A DNA stretch of 64,000 bases from Gimesia sp. (GCF_040219335.1 NZ_JAVJSQ010000010.1:62001-126000); one strand, 5' to 3'. Positions 44,856 through 55,031 are shown, counted from the first letter of the stretch. The notes: generated by a model from the sequence alone, not told the origin. Translations and numbers: made by a program.

Positions 44856-45539
44856 TTATAGTAGAAACTGGCCGTGCTTTCGTACGGCCATTACAATTCC
44901 GCCTTTAACCCCTGCAGCCTGGTCATCGTCAGTCAGCTCCACGCCCGCCACGTTCGAAGCGTGGATGATCTTTCCGAACTGAGAAAACAGCCCTTTGAAC
45001 TCCGACAGGCGACAGTCAAACACACTGTCCGCCGGCTTGTTCCCGGAGAAGTCTGTCCGGATCTGAAGCACAAAGGTGCCTCCAGGCTTCAGGAACTCAA
45101 ACAGCTTGCCGGTTTCTTCTTCGATGTCGATCCCCATGCGGGAAACGCCGCTCAGCTCGTAGTGATACCAGCTCATTCCCCGCACGAAAATCAGGTCGAA
45201 GTAGCCGTGATCGAAGAACCTCCCGAGATCCAGAGCGTTGGCAGCGATGAATGTCGCACCAGAGCCCCTCTCCTTCGCCGCCTCGATGCCTTTCTCGGAA
45301 AAGTCGACTCCGTACGCGTCCAGGCCGAACGAGGCCAGCAGAGCGGAATGGTGGCCTTCACCGCAACCCAGCTCTAACACCCGGTCGCCGGGAGTCAGGC
45401 CGAACCGGGACACGATGCTTTCCTGCAGCCAGCGCGTCACTTTGTCCGTGTCGTACTTCCAGCCGTTACCGGAGCCGTATTTCTGGTCATAGAATGACGA
45501 ATTGCGGGTTCTGCTGTGATTGATCTCGTTTGGCATCAT
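44856..45539 (-). CDS. Phage-encoded SAM-dependent methyltransferase
   Basis: A 227-residue class I methyltransferase. VLELGCGEGHHSALLA is the SAM loop, YGVDFSEKGIEAA strand 2 and YFDLIFVRGMSWYHYEL the motif IV region. The start overlaps the stop of the glycosyltransferase gene (ATGA), so it probably acts on the same product, for example a sugar or a tail protein. It is the last gene of the phage block. Confidence 0.85.
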   Translation of the reverse strand: MMPNEINHSRTRNSSFYDQKYGSGNGWKYDTDKVTRWLQESIVSRFGLTPGDRVLELGCGEGHHSALLASFGLDAYGVDFSEKGIEAAKERGSGATFIAANALDLGRFFDHGYFDLIFVRGMSWYHYELSGVSRMGIDIEEETGKLFEFLKPGGTFVLQIRTDFSGNKPADSVFDCRLSEFKGLFSQFGKIIHASNVAGVELTDDDQAAGVKGGIVMAVRKHGQFLL

Positions 45540-47488
45540 TTCCCCTTCAGGACTTCAAGTGCTTTGTCGTTTCGATGTTTGGCCAAACCGCCGATAGAGT
45601 GATCCGGCCTCAGCTTCTGCCGTTCAATGCTCTCTACGGTCCATTGCTTGATCTGCTCGCGGAAATCTGATCCATGCCCGCTGGTTACCTGGTCGTTTGA
45701 AAGCGACGGATTGTGGAGTCTTCTCAGTGCGACAACGTCGCTCAGGGCCGCCGCTTTGAACCCTGCCAAAATCGCACGCTCATAGAATTCACTGTCAGCC
45801 CCTGCTTTCCAGGGGGCCATGCCGTTGCAACTTTCGTAGACAGACTTGCTGATCAGAGCTGTTGAATTGACGATGTTTCCCGAAGGACTGCCGAACCGCA
45901 CGATCCCCGAATAATGATAGGGCTTCATCGACAGGGACTTTCTCATTCTCTCGCTGCTGTCGTCGTAGGTGACGAACTGCTCCATCGCACCACCGACAAT
46001 CTGGTGGCCCTGACCGATGGTCTGAAAGCTCTTGTAAAACCGCATCGGGAGGGAGATATCGTCCGAGTCCTGGTTTGCAAAGTAATCGTGTTCCAGGTGA
46101 TCGAACAGGCGGTTTAATGTGACGTATGGCCCCACGGGTCCGTCGGCGTTTTTATAAAGCCTGACATTATTCAATCGGGAATATTCCCAGCCGACAGGAT
46201 CTGAACCCATCCCGTCATTGATCAGGTGAATCGTCGTCTCAACAAAGTTCTGATTGAGCACGGACTTGATCGAGTCTTCCAGATAATGGTAGTTCGGCAG
46301 GTTGTATGGCAGGATCACATCACAGGAGAATGTCTCCCGTTGCTTTTTCGGTTCGATGCTCGCGGTGATTGTAGGGATCAGTTTCGGGGTAACCCGCCCC
46401 TGAAGATCAGGCTCAGGATCGCCCTCTGTTTTGCATCCAGTTCGGGACTCGAAAAAACGCCGGGCGACCCTCATGACTTCGGAGACCCCAGCGACAGCAG
46501 ACCAGGTGAGCGGCTTGCCCGGGGTGCTGTCGATGTGCTTCTGAAAATCAAAGCCTGCCTTTTTCAAGGCCTCGTATCGACTCACCTGCTGACGGTCACC
46601 GTGATCGCCGTGATAAAGATGCCGTACCACTCCGGGAACGCTGTCGATTTTGAGTCCGCTTTTCTCCCAGCGTCGCATCATCACGCTGTCGCCGCCGCCG
46701 AGAATGTTCTCTTCGTGTAGTCCGCCATTCCCAAGGATGGACCGCCGAAACGCCACCGCACCGCCCGGCATCCCCGGCCTGTCTTTGGACGACTTCGCGA
46801 AACTGGGGTAAGACTTCTCGACGCTCCCTGTCTCTGTTTCATATTCGACCGAATCGAAGCATTGCACGACATCGGCGGTCTGCAGTCTCCGGAGCGTGTC
46901 GCGAAACCAGTTGCGGTTCGGAAAGATCAGGTCGGCATCGACCACCGCTACCGCATCAACCGTTTCCGGTAGTTGCTCGATTGCGATATTCAACAGCCGT
47001 TCCTTCTGCCAGATGAAACGGGCGGCTTCATCGCCGCTGACCTTGATCGAATCATCAAACAGAAACTCGCCATCAAACGACAACTCGCAGAACTGCACCG
47101 GCACATTGATCGATTCGCGGAAGCGACGCGCATTTTCCGCCACTCTGGGATCGGACAGGGGGTTGAAGTAACAGGAGATGATCACGAGGTTCTGAACCTG
47201 CTGTCGCCTGGCTTCGGGTCTCTCAGAGCGTTGCGGTCGCTGCGGATCCGGGGCAGGTTGAACAGGCACTGACGGCAGTGCCTTCCCCTCCCATACCGGG
47301 CAGCTGTTGCTCTGCGGTTTTGCGAAGTCGGCACAATTCGACCCGTGCGTCTGACATCGCTGCCCACTCCGTCTGGGGCAATTATTACACGCGAAGATCC
47401 GCTCGATGAATTGTGCCGCCGCTACTTCACTGTTGTCAAATCGTCGAAACTGATTCAGGGCATGTAAGATGCCCGCGTCTTGTTGCAT
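45536..47488 (-). CDS. Two-domain glycosyltransferase with N-terminal Cys cluster
   Basis: The start is set at ATG 47488, just behind the previous gene; the longer frame (to 47578) would overlap it by 62 bases. Counted from there: Cys34, Cys37, Cys45, Cys52 and Cys63 form a possible metal or disulfide site. A first GT-A domain (about 95-325) has AVAVVDADLIFPN with the DxD metal motif. A second one starts with CDVILPYNLPNYHYLEDSIKSV and has NQDSDDISLPMRF, as GT family 2. It is one of the few enzymes in a structural operon and may glycosylate tail proteins. Confidence 0.85.
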   Translation of the reverse strand: MQQDAGILHALNQFRRFDNSEVAAAQFIERIFACNNCPRRSGQRCQTHGSNCADFAKPQSNSCPVWEGKALPSVPVQPAPDPQRPQRSERPEARRQQVQNLVIISCYFNPLSDPRVAENARRFRESINVPVQFCELSFDGEFLFDDSIKVSGDEAARFIWQKERLLNIAIEQLPETVDAVAVVDADLIFPNRNWFRDTLRRLQTADVVQCFDSVEYETETGSVEKSYPSFAKSSKDRPGMPGGAVAFRRSILGNGGLHEENILGGGDSVMMRRWEKSGLKIDSVPGVVRHLYHGDHGDRQQVSRYEALKKAGFDFQKHIDSTPGKPLTWSAVAGVSEVMRVARRFFESRTGCKTEGDPEPDLQGRVTPKLIPTITASIEPKKQRETFSCDVILPYNLPNYHYLEDSIKSVLNQNFVETTIHLINDGMGSDPVGWEYSRLNNVRLYKNADGPVGPYVTLNRLFDHLEHDYFANQDSDDISLPMRFYKSFQTIGQGHQIVGGAMEQFVTYDDSSERMRKSLSMKPYHYSGIVRFGSPSGNIVNSTALISKSVYESCNGMAPWKAGADSEFYERAILAGFKAAALSDVVALRRLHNPSLSNDQVTSGHGSDFREQIKQWTVESIERQKLRPDHSIGGLAKHRNDKALEVLKGK

Positions 47489-47516
47489 CGTCTGGGGTTT
47501 CTTTTCAAAATGTATT

Positions 47517-49313
47517 TTAGTAAGCAGCTGCTCGTGCCGGCTCGCCGTTCGTGTCGAGCCAGAATTCACGGTTTTCAATCTCGGTCACGACGTAGTCGCC
47601 ACCTCTGACCCACGACGCCACGCCGAACGAACCCGCCGAGATGTGCTGAAAAACATTAGCAGTCGCCTGATTGATAATGCCGTGGTCGTTCTTATGATTC
47701 GCGTGCGACTGCCCCGAGTGAAGATGCCCCCACACACCATAGTAGGCCCACGTTTCGCCGTCCGCGTTGAGGCCGTTTGCGTCGAACCCGGCGGGGTCAT
47801 AACCGTCCACATCGAAGCCGTACTGATTGTAACCGTGCTGGTTGTACCTGATTTCGTACGGGAGCCCCGTGGCCGGATTTACTAACGATTCACCAACAAC
47901 GGTGCCGGAGTCATCCCGATCAAAGGGGCCGTCCAGCAGGTAGGTGTAATTCCCATAGGGGCCGTAGTATCCGTCGTAAATGCTGCCGCGACCCCGCCCG
48001 AGACCATCCCAGTAGTTGCCGCCGAAGTACCCGAAGGGGCCGCCACCGTAGCCGCCACCATAGCTGTAGCCGCCACCGGGGTAATATCCCCAGCCGTAGC
48101 CCCAGAATCCGGCGGCGTACCCAAATGAATGACCGTACCACATCTGGTCGCGCGTCAGCGGTCGGGACGCCTGTGTTATCTGCACCGTGTGCGTGCCGGG
48201 GAGAATCCGATAGTCGTACTCAATCAGGTCCTGTTGGGTGATCGGCGGAATCTCTGGGACACCTCCCAGCAGATTCACCGGCGGCGTGCCCACGGTGACC
48301 ACTCGCTGCCAGTAGAGCGGGGGGACGCGAATTCCTGCCAGATCGCCGACAAACTCGATAATGAACCGACCTGTCAGCGGCCCCGGTGTGTGGATCGTGA
48401 CGTTACCCTCTCCCACCCAGAACAGGGCCTCAAGGGCCGCCTTGATATCACTGCCGTCTGTCGTGATGATGAACGGCCCGACCGTGTTGCCGTAGCCGTC
48501 CGTGATCGAGAAAGCGTATTCGTGGCCGAACACCCCAGAGAAGTCGAGCAGGAACTTATGATTCCAGTCGGGGCTGGCCGGGTCGACGTACTCCAGCAGA
48601 TCGACTGACACGCTGCCTTCCTGGAACGTCTGATTCGTGACCGCCTCTTTCGTCAGGAAAATCACACTTGGCGACGGATCCTGCTCGGCTGGTGTGATCA
48701 TCGCGAGCAGGTTTTTTGTGACGTCTTTATCGTCGGATTTCCCCTTAGTCTTCTCGCCGGTGTGGTACTTGTAGATCCCTGATGCGTTCCACGCTGGGGC
48801 CTGACTCTGGCTGACCTGAGCATCAGGGAGCTTCAGGTGCCCCTTCGGGTCGCCGATCAGCCGCTGCAGCACACCCTTGCCGAACAGATTCTCATACAGA
48901 TCCAGTGTCGCGTCCGACAGGTCGGAATTCTCCGGCCTGATGTACCTGCCATGAATCTTCGACGTGTCGGTCAACTCTCCCTCGAAGCGGCAGAGGCAGG
49001 GCGGGAACGTCAGTCGCCCCTGGTATCCTTTGATGATGTCGGCAGGACCTGTGAATGCGTAATTCCGTCGCTCGGTGACATACTCCACATCGCCGCTGGT
49101 CTGTCCCGGCGCGTAACTGCCGACAGGCAGCCGCACCTCGAACACGAAGTGATCCTCGTTAATGGTTCGCACGCCGACGATCTCGACGAGAGAGTGCCCC
49201 GGTATCACGAGGTCTTTATCTTTCCGTCGGTCGTCCTTCGCTTCGTAATCGTCCCCGATGTTCAGGCAGTCGAACCACTGCCCCGGAGATTCCAGTGCTG
49301 AGTTGAGCATCAT
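47517..49313 (-). CDS. Fibre-like phage protein with Gly/Tyr-rich and five-residue repeats
   Basis: A 598-residue protein. Near residues 280-345 is one copy of the roughly 80-residue module described in the 51429 gene (ITTDGSDIKAALEALFWVGEGNV). Residues about 395-462 are a Gly/Tyr-rich stretch. Residues about 490-520 are a five-residue repeat of the type G-[YF]-[DN]-x-x (for example GFDVDGYDPAGFDAN). The start overlaps the previous stop (ATGA). The design suits a fibre or tip protein, but no known receptor-binding domain is seen. Confidence 0.65.
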   Translation of the reverse strand: MMLNSALESPGQWFDCLNIGDDYEAKDDRRKDKDLVIPGHSLVEIVGVRTINEDHFVFEVRLPVGSYAPGQTSGDVEYVTERRNYAFTGPADIIKGYQGRLTFPPCLCRFEGELTDTSKIHGRYIRPENSDLSDATLDLYENLFGKGVLQRLIGDPKGHLKLPDAQVSQSQAPAWNASGIYKYHTGEKTKGKSDDKDVTKNLLAMITPAEQDPSPSVIFLTKEAVTNQTFQEGSVSVDLLEYVDPASPDWNHKFLLDFSGVFGHEYAFSITDGYGNTVGPFIITTDGSDIKAALEALFWVGEGNVTIHTPGPLTGRFIIEFVGDLAGIRVPPLYWQRVVTVGTPPVNLLGGVPEIPPITQQDLIEYDYRILPGTHTVQITQASRPLTRDQMWYGHSFGYAAGFWGYGWGYYPGGGYSYGGGYGGGPFGYFGGNYWDGLGRGRGSIYDGYYGPYGNYTYLLDGPFDRDDSGTVVGESLVNPATGLPYEIRYNQHGYNQYGFDVDGYDPAGFDANGLNADGETWAYYGVWGHLHSGQSHANHKNDHGIINQATANVFQHISAGSFGVASWVRGGDYVVTEIENREFWLDTNGEPARAAAY

Positions 49314-51421
49314 TCCCCCTTCGGGTCCACTTTCTCTGTTTTGTCGACAGTGTTTCGATGATTTTTCACGATCTGCTTCAGGTCCTGTGATCGCTGCCGC
49401 TCATCGAAGCTCGGAACGTAAGTGCTCGTTTCCCGGTTCCGGGAGATCGTTGTCGTCATACCGCCTTGCGTCGTCACTCTGATCGACACCTGCTGGATCG
49501 CTCCGTCGAGGTTTATCGGCTTCAGTCCGGCGTACTGGCCGGAGCCTGCGTCGCTGGTGGTGACGTTCAGCAGTGCGACGTCAATGTCAGCCAGTGCGAG
49601 TTCCTCGAACTTCTCTGCTTTCGAGTTGTCGAGGAGATCCTTCCGGGTGGCACGGTACTCTCCGGTCGTTTTGCTTTTCTTGATCTCGAACACCGCCCGG
49701 TAAGCCTGCACAATCTGGTTATCGATGATCACTTTCGTGTCGGTGCCGCCGGGGATCTTTCGCACGCCGTTCGGCAGGTCCGGCAGCTTCGCGGGGGTGG
49801 TGCGGTATTTCTTCGGAACCTCGTACAGATATTCGTAGCGGGCCGGTTCACCGAGAACTGACTTAAGCGGCACCGCGATCAGCGCGTAGAGGTTGCCGGG
49901 AACGAAGAGTTTCCGCTTCTCTTTTTTGTTGCTGTTATCGACGGGGACCTTTCCGACCGCGAGGCGGTAGATCGGCTCGTTGAACCTGATGATTCCCTGA
50001 GCAGGGATAATCGAGAACTGATTGCGGTCGAAGTAAACGTTCGGCGGCGTGTTGTAGCCGCGACGCTCGCTCCAACGTTCGCCGAGTGCGATTACATCCT
50101 TTCTCTTCAGATCCCCCGTGACTGGGTCGACAGTGAGGCCGGACCGCGTCTCGAAGCAGGGCAGCACCTGGTTGAACTCAGTCAGCTTGTAATCTTCGAG
50201 CTTCCCCGTCTTCGGGTTCTTCTGCTTCGGTCCGGGGAGTATCGGCTCGGCTTTCTTGAACAGCTCGCGAGCGGCTTCCTCGTAATCACTAATCAGTTTG
50301 TCAACGGACTTTTTATCGCCGCGACGGATACCTTTGTCGATCTCCTTTGCCACTTTCTTTCCGAGCGTGTCGTACTTTTTACGGAGTGTTTCGCTCTCCT
50401 GTGTCCCGGCAGGGTACTTGAGCCGATAGCACCGGAACACCGTCTCCTGTGCGAGCTTCAGCTGCTGCTTGCGGTACTCGATGATGTCGGCATCAGGCAC
50501 GTTGTTTTGTTTGACTTCGTCGTACTTCTGCTCGACGCCATGGAAGTTCGGCGGCTCCGAGAGCAGCCATCCGTATTTCTCCGACGGCGTATAGCTCAGG
50601 TGGTCGATGGGCTTCCACTCGCCGTCGAGATCCAGGCCCACCGCTTCCAGTTCCCAGAGCGTTTCATGATACGTGATCCCTCCGACAACCGTGATCGAGT
50701 CGGGGACTTCGGGGAGCGCGGCGTCGAAGCCCGCCGTCATCAGATCCTCTTCCGGCAGCAGTGCCCCTTCGCCGTACTTACAGATTCGCACGCGGTCATC
50801 CCAGCCCAGGCAGACGCGATACCCCAGAGGGGTGACCAGTTCGTTCAGAGCCTGTGCCGGCGGGATGCGGTCCCAATGGACTTCAGGTCTCACTCGCTTG
50901 CGGTATGGCAGACCCTTCGTATCTTCCAACTGGTCGAGGGCCGTGGTGTCGTAGCGCTGCTCGCCCATCGCTTCGAGGCACATGTCCGCAAGTTGTCGGG
51001 CCGTCCGCTCTTTGCGAGTTTCGATGATACCGTTCTTTTTGACGTTCCAGTGGCCCGAAAAGCTGCCGAACTTCCACTTCCAGCGGCGGTCGTAGATCGG
51101 TATCGACCATGTTCTCGAACTCGCTGTCCGCCGGACCGCCGCTTTGTCGGGGCGGCACCCCTGCAGCAGGATCTGCGTCGTCTTCGTCGAGCGGTTGCCC
51201 AGTGAGTTAACTTCGACGGACTCAGCGTCGAACTGAAACACGAGGAACCCGTCCGGCTCGATGGGGGTGTAGTCCGCGTCGGCTGGGTCCAGCGACTGCG
51301 GTGCCATCTCGATTTGACAGACGTCGGGCGTAATGCCGTGGGAGCGGGAATAACTCGCACTCACGATCTGCTTAATGCCCGGATAGAAAACCGAGCCGAC
51401 ACCTTGGTGAATCTCGCTCAT
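49310..51421 (-). CDS. Tail hub-like phage protein
   Basis: A 703-residue protein. The beginning (FYPGIKQIVSASYSRSHG, DGFLVFQFD, KTTQILLQGCRPDKA) is beta-rich with a pattern of baseplate-hub proteins, followed by long charged helices (residues 280-380). The place directly after the distal tail and before the fibre gene supports a hub or tail-lysin-type role. No lysozyme or peptidase motif was recognised. Homology to gp27-type hubs is a guess. Confidence 0.55.
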   Translation of the reverse strand: MSEIHQGVGSVFYPGIKQIVSASYSRSHGITPDVCQIEMAPQSLDPADADYTPIEPDGFLVFQFDAESVEVNSLGNRSTKTTQILLQGCRPDKAAVRRTASSRTWSIPIYDRRWKWKFGSFSGHWNVKKNGIIETRKERTARQLADMCLEAMGEQRYDTTALDQLEDTKGLPYRKRVRPEVHWDRIPPAQALNELVTPLGYRVCLGWDDRVRICKYGEGALLPEEDLMTAGFDAALPEVPDSITVVGGITYHETLWELEAVGLDLDGEWKPIDHLSYTPSEKYGWLLSEPPNFHGVEQKYDEVKQNNVPDADIIEYRKQQLKLAQETVFRCYRLKYPAGTQESETLRKKYDTLGKKVAKEIDKGIRRGDKKSVDKLISDYEEAARELFKKAEPILPGPKQKNPKTGKLEDYKLTEFNQVLPCFETRSGLTVDPVTGDLKRKDVIALGERWSERRGYNTPPNVYFDRNQFSIIPAQGIIRFNEPIYRLAVGKVPVDNSNKKEKRKLFVPGNLYALIAVPLKSVLGEPARYEYLYEVPKKYRTTPAKLPDLPNGVRKIPGGTDTKVIIDNQIVQAYRAVFEIKKSKTTGEYRATRKDLLDNSKAEKFEELALADIDVALLNVTTSDAGSGQYAGLKPINLDGAIQQVSIRVTTQGGMTTTISRNRETSTYVPSFDERQRSQDLKQIVKNHRNTVDKTEKVDPKGE

Positions 51422-51428
51422 AACGTTC

Positions 51429-54278
51429 CTATGTCGTCGCGCTGAAGGTCAGCTTGAAATCTTTACCCATGAAGAGCGTGCTCATGTCACCGCAGTTATG
51501 GAGCTGGATCACCGGGCTGGCGATGCTACCGGACTCGTCGTAGACCTCCGAGTCGTCGCTGTACTTGTTGATCACAGTGACGGTCTTAGGCCGGGCGTCC
51601 TGATCGAAGACCAGCACCGCATCCCCGGACAGATTGACCGCTGCGAGCGTGCCGGTGGAGTTGTAATTCACCAGCCCCGCAAGGATGTTGAGCACCGTAT
51701 GTGCGCCGTCGTGAATGGTGGTGGTGCCGGCAGTCTGCTGGAATGATGTGGTTCCAGAGTTGATGTCGAGCACCCCACCTGTTTTGGTGATGTTCGTGAC
51801 GGTCACCCCGGCCCCGAGATAAACCGTCGTATCGTCGGTCGCATCGTCGAAGAACGCCTGACGGAGCGTTGCGACGGTCGAGACCTCGGTCGGGTAGTAA
51901 GCGACGCCGAGCGAACCACGGTTGACGTTAATCACGTTGCTGGCGTGGGTCCCCAGCAGCAGGATCGGCGGGGTATTGCCGTCGGGGCTTTCCCCGGAAT
52001 CGGTGATCAGCACCGTGGATTGAACCGAACCGAGATTGATCTTGATTCGCTCCGAACCGTCGCCCTCTTTCTCGCCTATGAACAGCTCTGTCGCCCCGAT
52101 CTTGAGATAGGTTTCCCGGTATTCGTAGTAAGAGCTTTCAGTCCCACCATCGGTGTTAATGCGGGGAAGGCCGATGGTGCCGGTGAAAGTCTGCTCGATG
52201 TGCAGCGCCGCCAGCGTGACGGCGGACTGATCCAGGCCGTAAAGGATGTCAATGTCGCTGTCTGCGATGTAAGGGGTATCTCCATTGACAGGCACCGTGT
52301 TCGTATTCCAGTTGGCCGCGACGTCCCAGTTGTTCGGGCCTGAGTTCGGGGTTGTGGTGGACTGTGACAGCGGGGTGACCGTTGTTTCTACGGTTCCTGT
52401 CGGGTCTGTGACACCTTTAGTGGTTTCTGAAACAGACATCACCAGGCTGGAAGTGTCGATCTCCAGCAGTTCAACATTCGTCACGGATAGAGCCCCGATG
52501 AATTCCACCACCAGTGCCGTTCCCGGCCAGTCGCCGCCTGTCACACTGACATTGCCAGATCCGATGGTTGAGATGGATTCAAGCAGAGCCTCTGCTTCCG
52601 CTGCGGTTGCGTCGTAAGGGATGTCGACACCGACCCCCTGGTAACTGACATTCACGCTGCCAGATGTGGGAGATCCTGCCAGAGTGAGGGTTTGGACTTC
52701 GTTTTCACCGGCGTCAGGAAATGGGTACTGATCTCCGTCCCCGCTGTTGTAGAGAGCCTGACATTCCGAGATTGACAGGGCGTCCGAGAACAGAGCAAGT
52801 TCGTCGAACCAGACCGCGTACAATGCGCCACCACCGTAGAGGCGGAATACCGCGCTTGACTCGGAAGGTGTGGCTCCTGTTGCACTGACAGCAGCGGTAT
52901 CGAAAGCCGCGCCGTTCAGGCTGATTTTGATCAGGTTGTTGTCTGGGTCGTAGACGCATGCCACATGGTTCCAGGTGTTTGCTGAGACCGATCCAGATGA
53001 GGTTACCGTAAAACTTGTGGAAGAGTCACGCCTATAGAAAGTTAATGTTCCGCCACTATTTAGTGTGACGCTCCAGTCCGTGGCAGAGGCTGCATTTCGC
53101 TCTACGAGTTTCCATGTGTTGAGGGAATCTGCCTTGAACCAGAACGCGCAGGTAAATCCGACGTCGTAGTTCCACTTGGCAAAATCGGTGTTACTTGTAT
53201 TCCTGAGATAGGTGGTCCCGGTGGAGTCAATCCACAAGGCACTGTTTATTTTTCCTCCCGGCGCGATATAAGCAGGCAGACCGGACCCCGATTCAGAAAG
53301 TGAGATACCTTCGATACTGTCCGTATAGTTGCTGTCAAAACTGAAGTAAGCATAGATCTTCTCCAGCAGCGTACTGCCCCCAGCGGTCGTCTCTGCGGCT
53401 GATCCAGTCACCCCGGTCAGGCTGGACGAATCCACCTGCAGCAACGCAACGTCAGTTCGAGCCAGCGCCCCCTGGAAGGTTACTGTGACATCGGTCCCCG
53501 GCAGTGCTCCACCACCGCAAGAAACAGCGCCTGCAGGAATAGAGACCAGTGCGAGCAATGCTGTTTCAATCGTGGCGGCGCTGGCGTTGTAAGCTATGTT
53601 TCCGGTCCATTCTCCCACGAATTTCAGGCGAAACGTTCCGCCACTTGGGTTGTTCGGACTGGTAATCGTCTGGATTTCATTCACCCCACCCGTCAGACCA
53701 GATACGTCGATGGTCATGATCGAGACATTCGTCCCGGCCAGAGTTTCGGTGAATTCAACGGTATAAGGCCCCCCGGCGGATCCAGTCACGGTGAAATCTC
53801 CGGAGCTGTAACTCGCCAGCCCTTCGAGAGCAGACTCAACTGTCGCTGCACTCGCGTTGTAGGCGATGGTGGTTGTGGTCTCGCCGTTGAAAGTCAGGGT
53901 GAACGTACCACCCGTCGCTGCGGTTCCGCCGAGTGTAACCACCTGCTTTTCGTTATTCCCCGATCCGATGGAGGTGGTGACGGCGAACGGCTTACCGGCT
54001 GTTCTCGACGTGAGGTCGATGGTGCCGTCTTCCTCGTCGTTGGCTTCGGTGCCGACTGAGGCGATGATCTCCGCGAATTCAGGGATTGTCGAGGCGTTCC
54101 AGGCTGCCACGAGTTCAGCCACCACAGCGGCTTGAGTCGCCCCAGTGAGCGTCACTGCCAGCGTTTTATTGCCGATGGTGAAGTTGACCGTCTGCCCCGC
54201 TTCAATGTCCGTGGGGATGGAGACCGTGTCGATTTGAGCCACAGCGGGGGCGCCGCCGATCCAGATGGGTGAAGCCAT
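51429..54278 (-). CDS. Large phage structural protein with repeated modules and a LamG domain
   Basis: A 949-residue protein. A module of about 80-90 residues (GGTFTLTFNGETT, IAYNASAATVESALEGL, TVEFTETLAGTNVSIMTIDVSGLTGG) occurs twice near residues 110-300 and once more near 530-620. Between them, at about 310-520, is a concanavalin/LamG-type domain (CAFWFKADSLNTWKLVE, NTWNHVACVYDPDNNLIKISLNG). The end (residues 650-949) is beta-helix-like (NWDVAANWNTNTVPVNGD). Such modules are typical for adhesion or sugar-binding tail proteins. Confidence 0.75.
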   Translation of the reverse strand: MASPIWIGGAPAVAQIDTVSIPTDIEAGQTVNFTIGNKTLAVTLTGATQAAVVAELVAAWNASTIPEFAEIIASVGTEANDEEDGTIDLTSRTAGKPFAVTTSIGSGNNEKQVVTLGGTAATGGTFTLTFNGETTTTIAYNASAATVESALEGLASYSSGDFTVTGSAGGPYTVEFTETLAGTNVSIMTIDVSGLTGGVNEIQTITSPNNPSGGTFRLKFVGEWTGNIAYNASAATIETALLALVSIPAGAVSCGGGALPGTDVTVTFQGALARTDVALLQVDSSSLTGVTGSAAETTAGGSTLLEKIYAYFSFDSNYTDSIEGISLSESGSGLPAYIAPGGKINSALWIDSTGTTYLRNTSNTDFAKWNYDVGFTCAFWFKADSLNTWKLVERNAASATDWSVTLNSGGTLTFYRRDSSTSFTVTSSGSVSANTWNHVACVYDPDNNLIKISLNGAAFDTAAVSATGATPSESSAVFRLYGGGALYAVWFDELALFSDALSISECQALYNSGDGDQYPFPDAGENEVQTLTLAGSPTSGSVNVSYQGVGVDIPYDATAAEAEALLESISTIGSGNVSVTGGDWPGTALVVEFIGALSVTNVELLEIDTSSLVMSVSETTKGVTDPTGTVETTVTPLSQSTTTPNSGPNNWDVAANWNTNTVPVNGDTPYIADSDIDILYGLDQSAVTLAALHIEQTFTGTIGLPRINTDGGTESSYYEYRETYLKIGATELFIGEKEGDGSERIKINLGSVQSTVLITDSGESPDGNTPPILLLGTHASNVINVNRGSLGVAYYPTEVSTVATLRQAFFDDATDDTTVYLGAGVTVTNITKTGGVLDINSGTTSFQQTAGTTTIHDGAHTVLNILAGLVNYNSTGTLAAVNLSGDAVLVFDQDARPKTVTVINKYSDDSEVYDESGSIASPVIQLHNCGDMSTLFMGKDFKLTFSATT

Positions 54279-54293
54279 GATACCACTCCTTTG

Positions 54294-55031
54294 TTATGGT
54301 GCCGCTGGGAACGGCTGATTGCGTTCGAATGTGTAATTCCAGTACACCGGGTACTCGAACTGTGTGTTGTTGTATCGGCGGGGATTTCCGTAGCGGATGT
54401 TCCGGCGATCTACTTTTTCATAGGCTGCAAGATTCGATTGCGGCGGGTCTGGTGTCGGGCAGAACCCGATTCCCGATTTCATGCCTGTCTGCTGAGCCGA
54501 CACGACACTCGTCTCTGTGAGTTGCTGTTTCTGGAATCGCCCCGTGAGCGTCGGTAGATGGCCGAACGTGGGACCGCCGGTTCCAGTGACCGACAGGCTG
54601 GATTCGTAATTGATGATATAAGGGTTTCCCGCCGTGCCGTTCACTGCCTCCGGGTACAGGAACGCACCATCGACAACCAGTGAGTAGTGCCGACGATTCA
54701 CCAACTCGCCTGGTGCGTCCCCCTGGGGGAAGTGCGGCGGAACAGCGACACGGATTCCGTAAGCAGTCGACTGGTTCAGCATCTGGTGGATCACCGTGTC
54801 GCCAATCTTCCAGACCAGGTTTTTGTTCGGCTCCCTGTAAGCGTTCTCCAGACTGTCCATCGCGGTCTTCAGTGCTGTCAGCGAGTCGGCCTGCATAATC
54901 CCGGTAATCGACCACGTTTCGATATAACCGAACACGTACCCCGTCTGGTTCTCAAGGCCCCGACGACTGACGTTAACGTTAACCTCGTTGTCGGCGTGCT
55001 GGTAGTTGCCGTAGCTCAGGGTTACTGCCAT
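54294..55031 (-). CDS. Distal tail-like phage protein
   Basis: A 245-residue, beta-rich protein directly behind the tape measure gene, where the distal tail protein normally lies. No motif decides the family. The start codon shares one base with the stop of the tape measure gene (TAATG). Confidence 0.55.
   Translation of the reverse strand: MAVTLSYGNYQHADNEVNVNVSRRGLENQTGYVFGYIETWSITGIMQADSLTALKTAMDSLENAYREPNKNLVWKIGDTVIHQMLNQSTAYGIRVAVPPHFPQGDAPGELVNRRHYSLVVDGAFLYPEAVNGTAGNPYIINYESSLSVTGTGGPTFGHLPTLTGRFQKQQLTETSVVSAQQTGMKSGIGFCPTPDPPQSNLAAYEKVDRRNIRYGNPRRYNNTQFEYPVYWNYTFERNQPFPAAP

Noticed and set aside
44869..44888. GGCCGT...ACGGCC hairpin near the end of the phage methyltransferase gene
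   Set aside because: Short stem inside coding DNA and no T run; not a convincing terminator.
50507..51205. 232-codon plus-strand open frame opposite the hub-like gene
   Set aside because: No ribosome binding site, no protein-like motif, opposite a gene in a packed operon.
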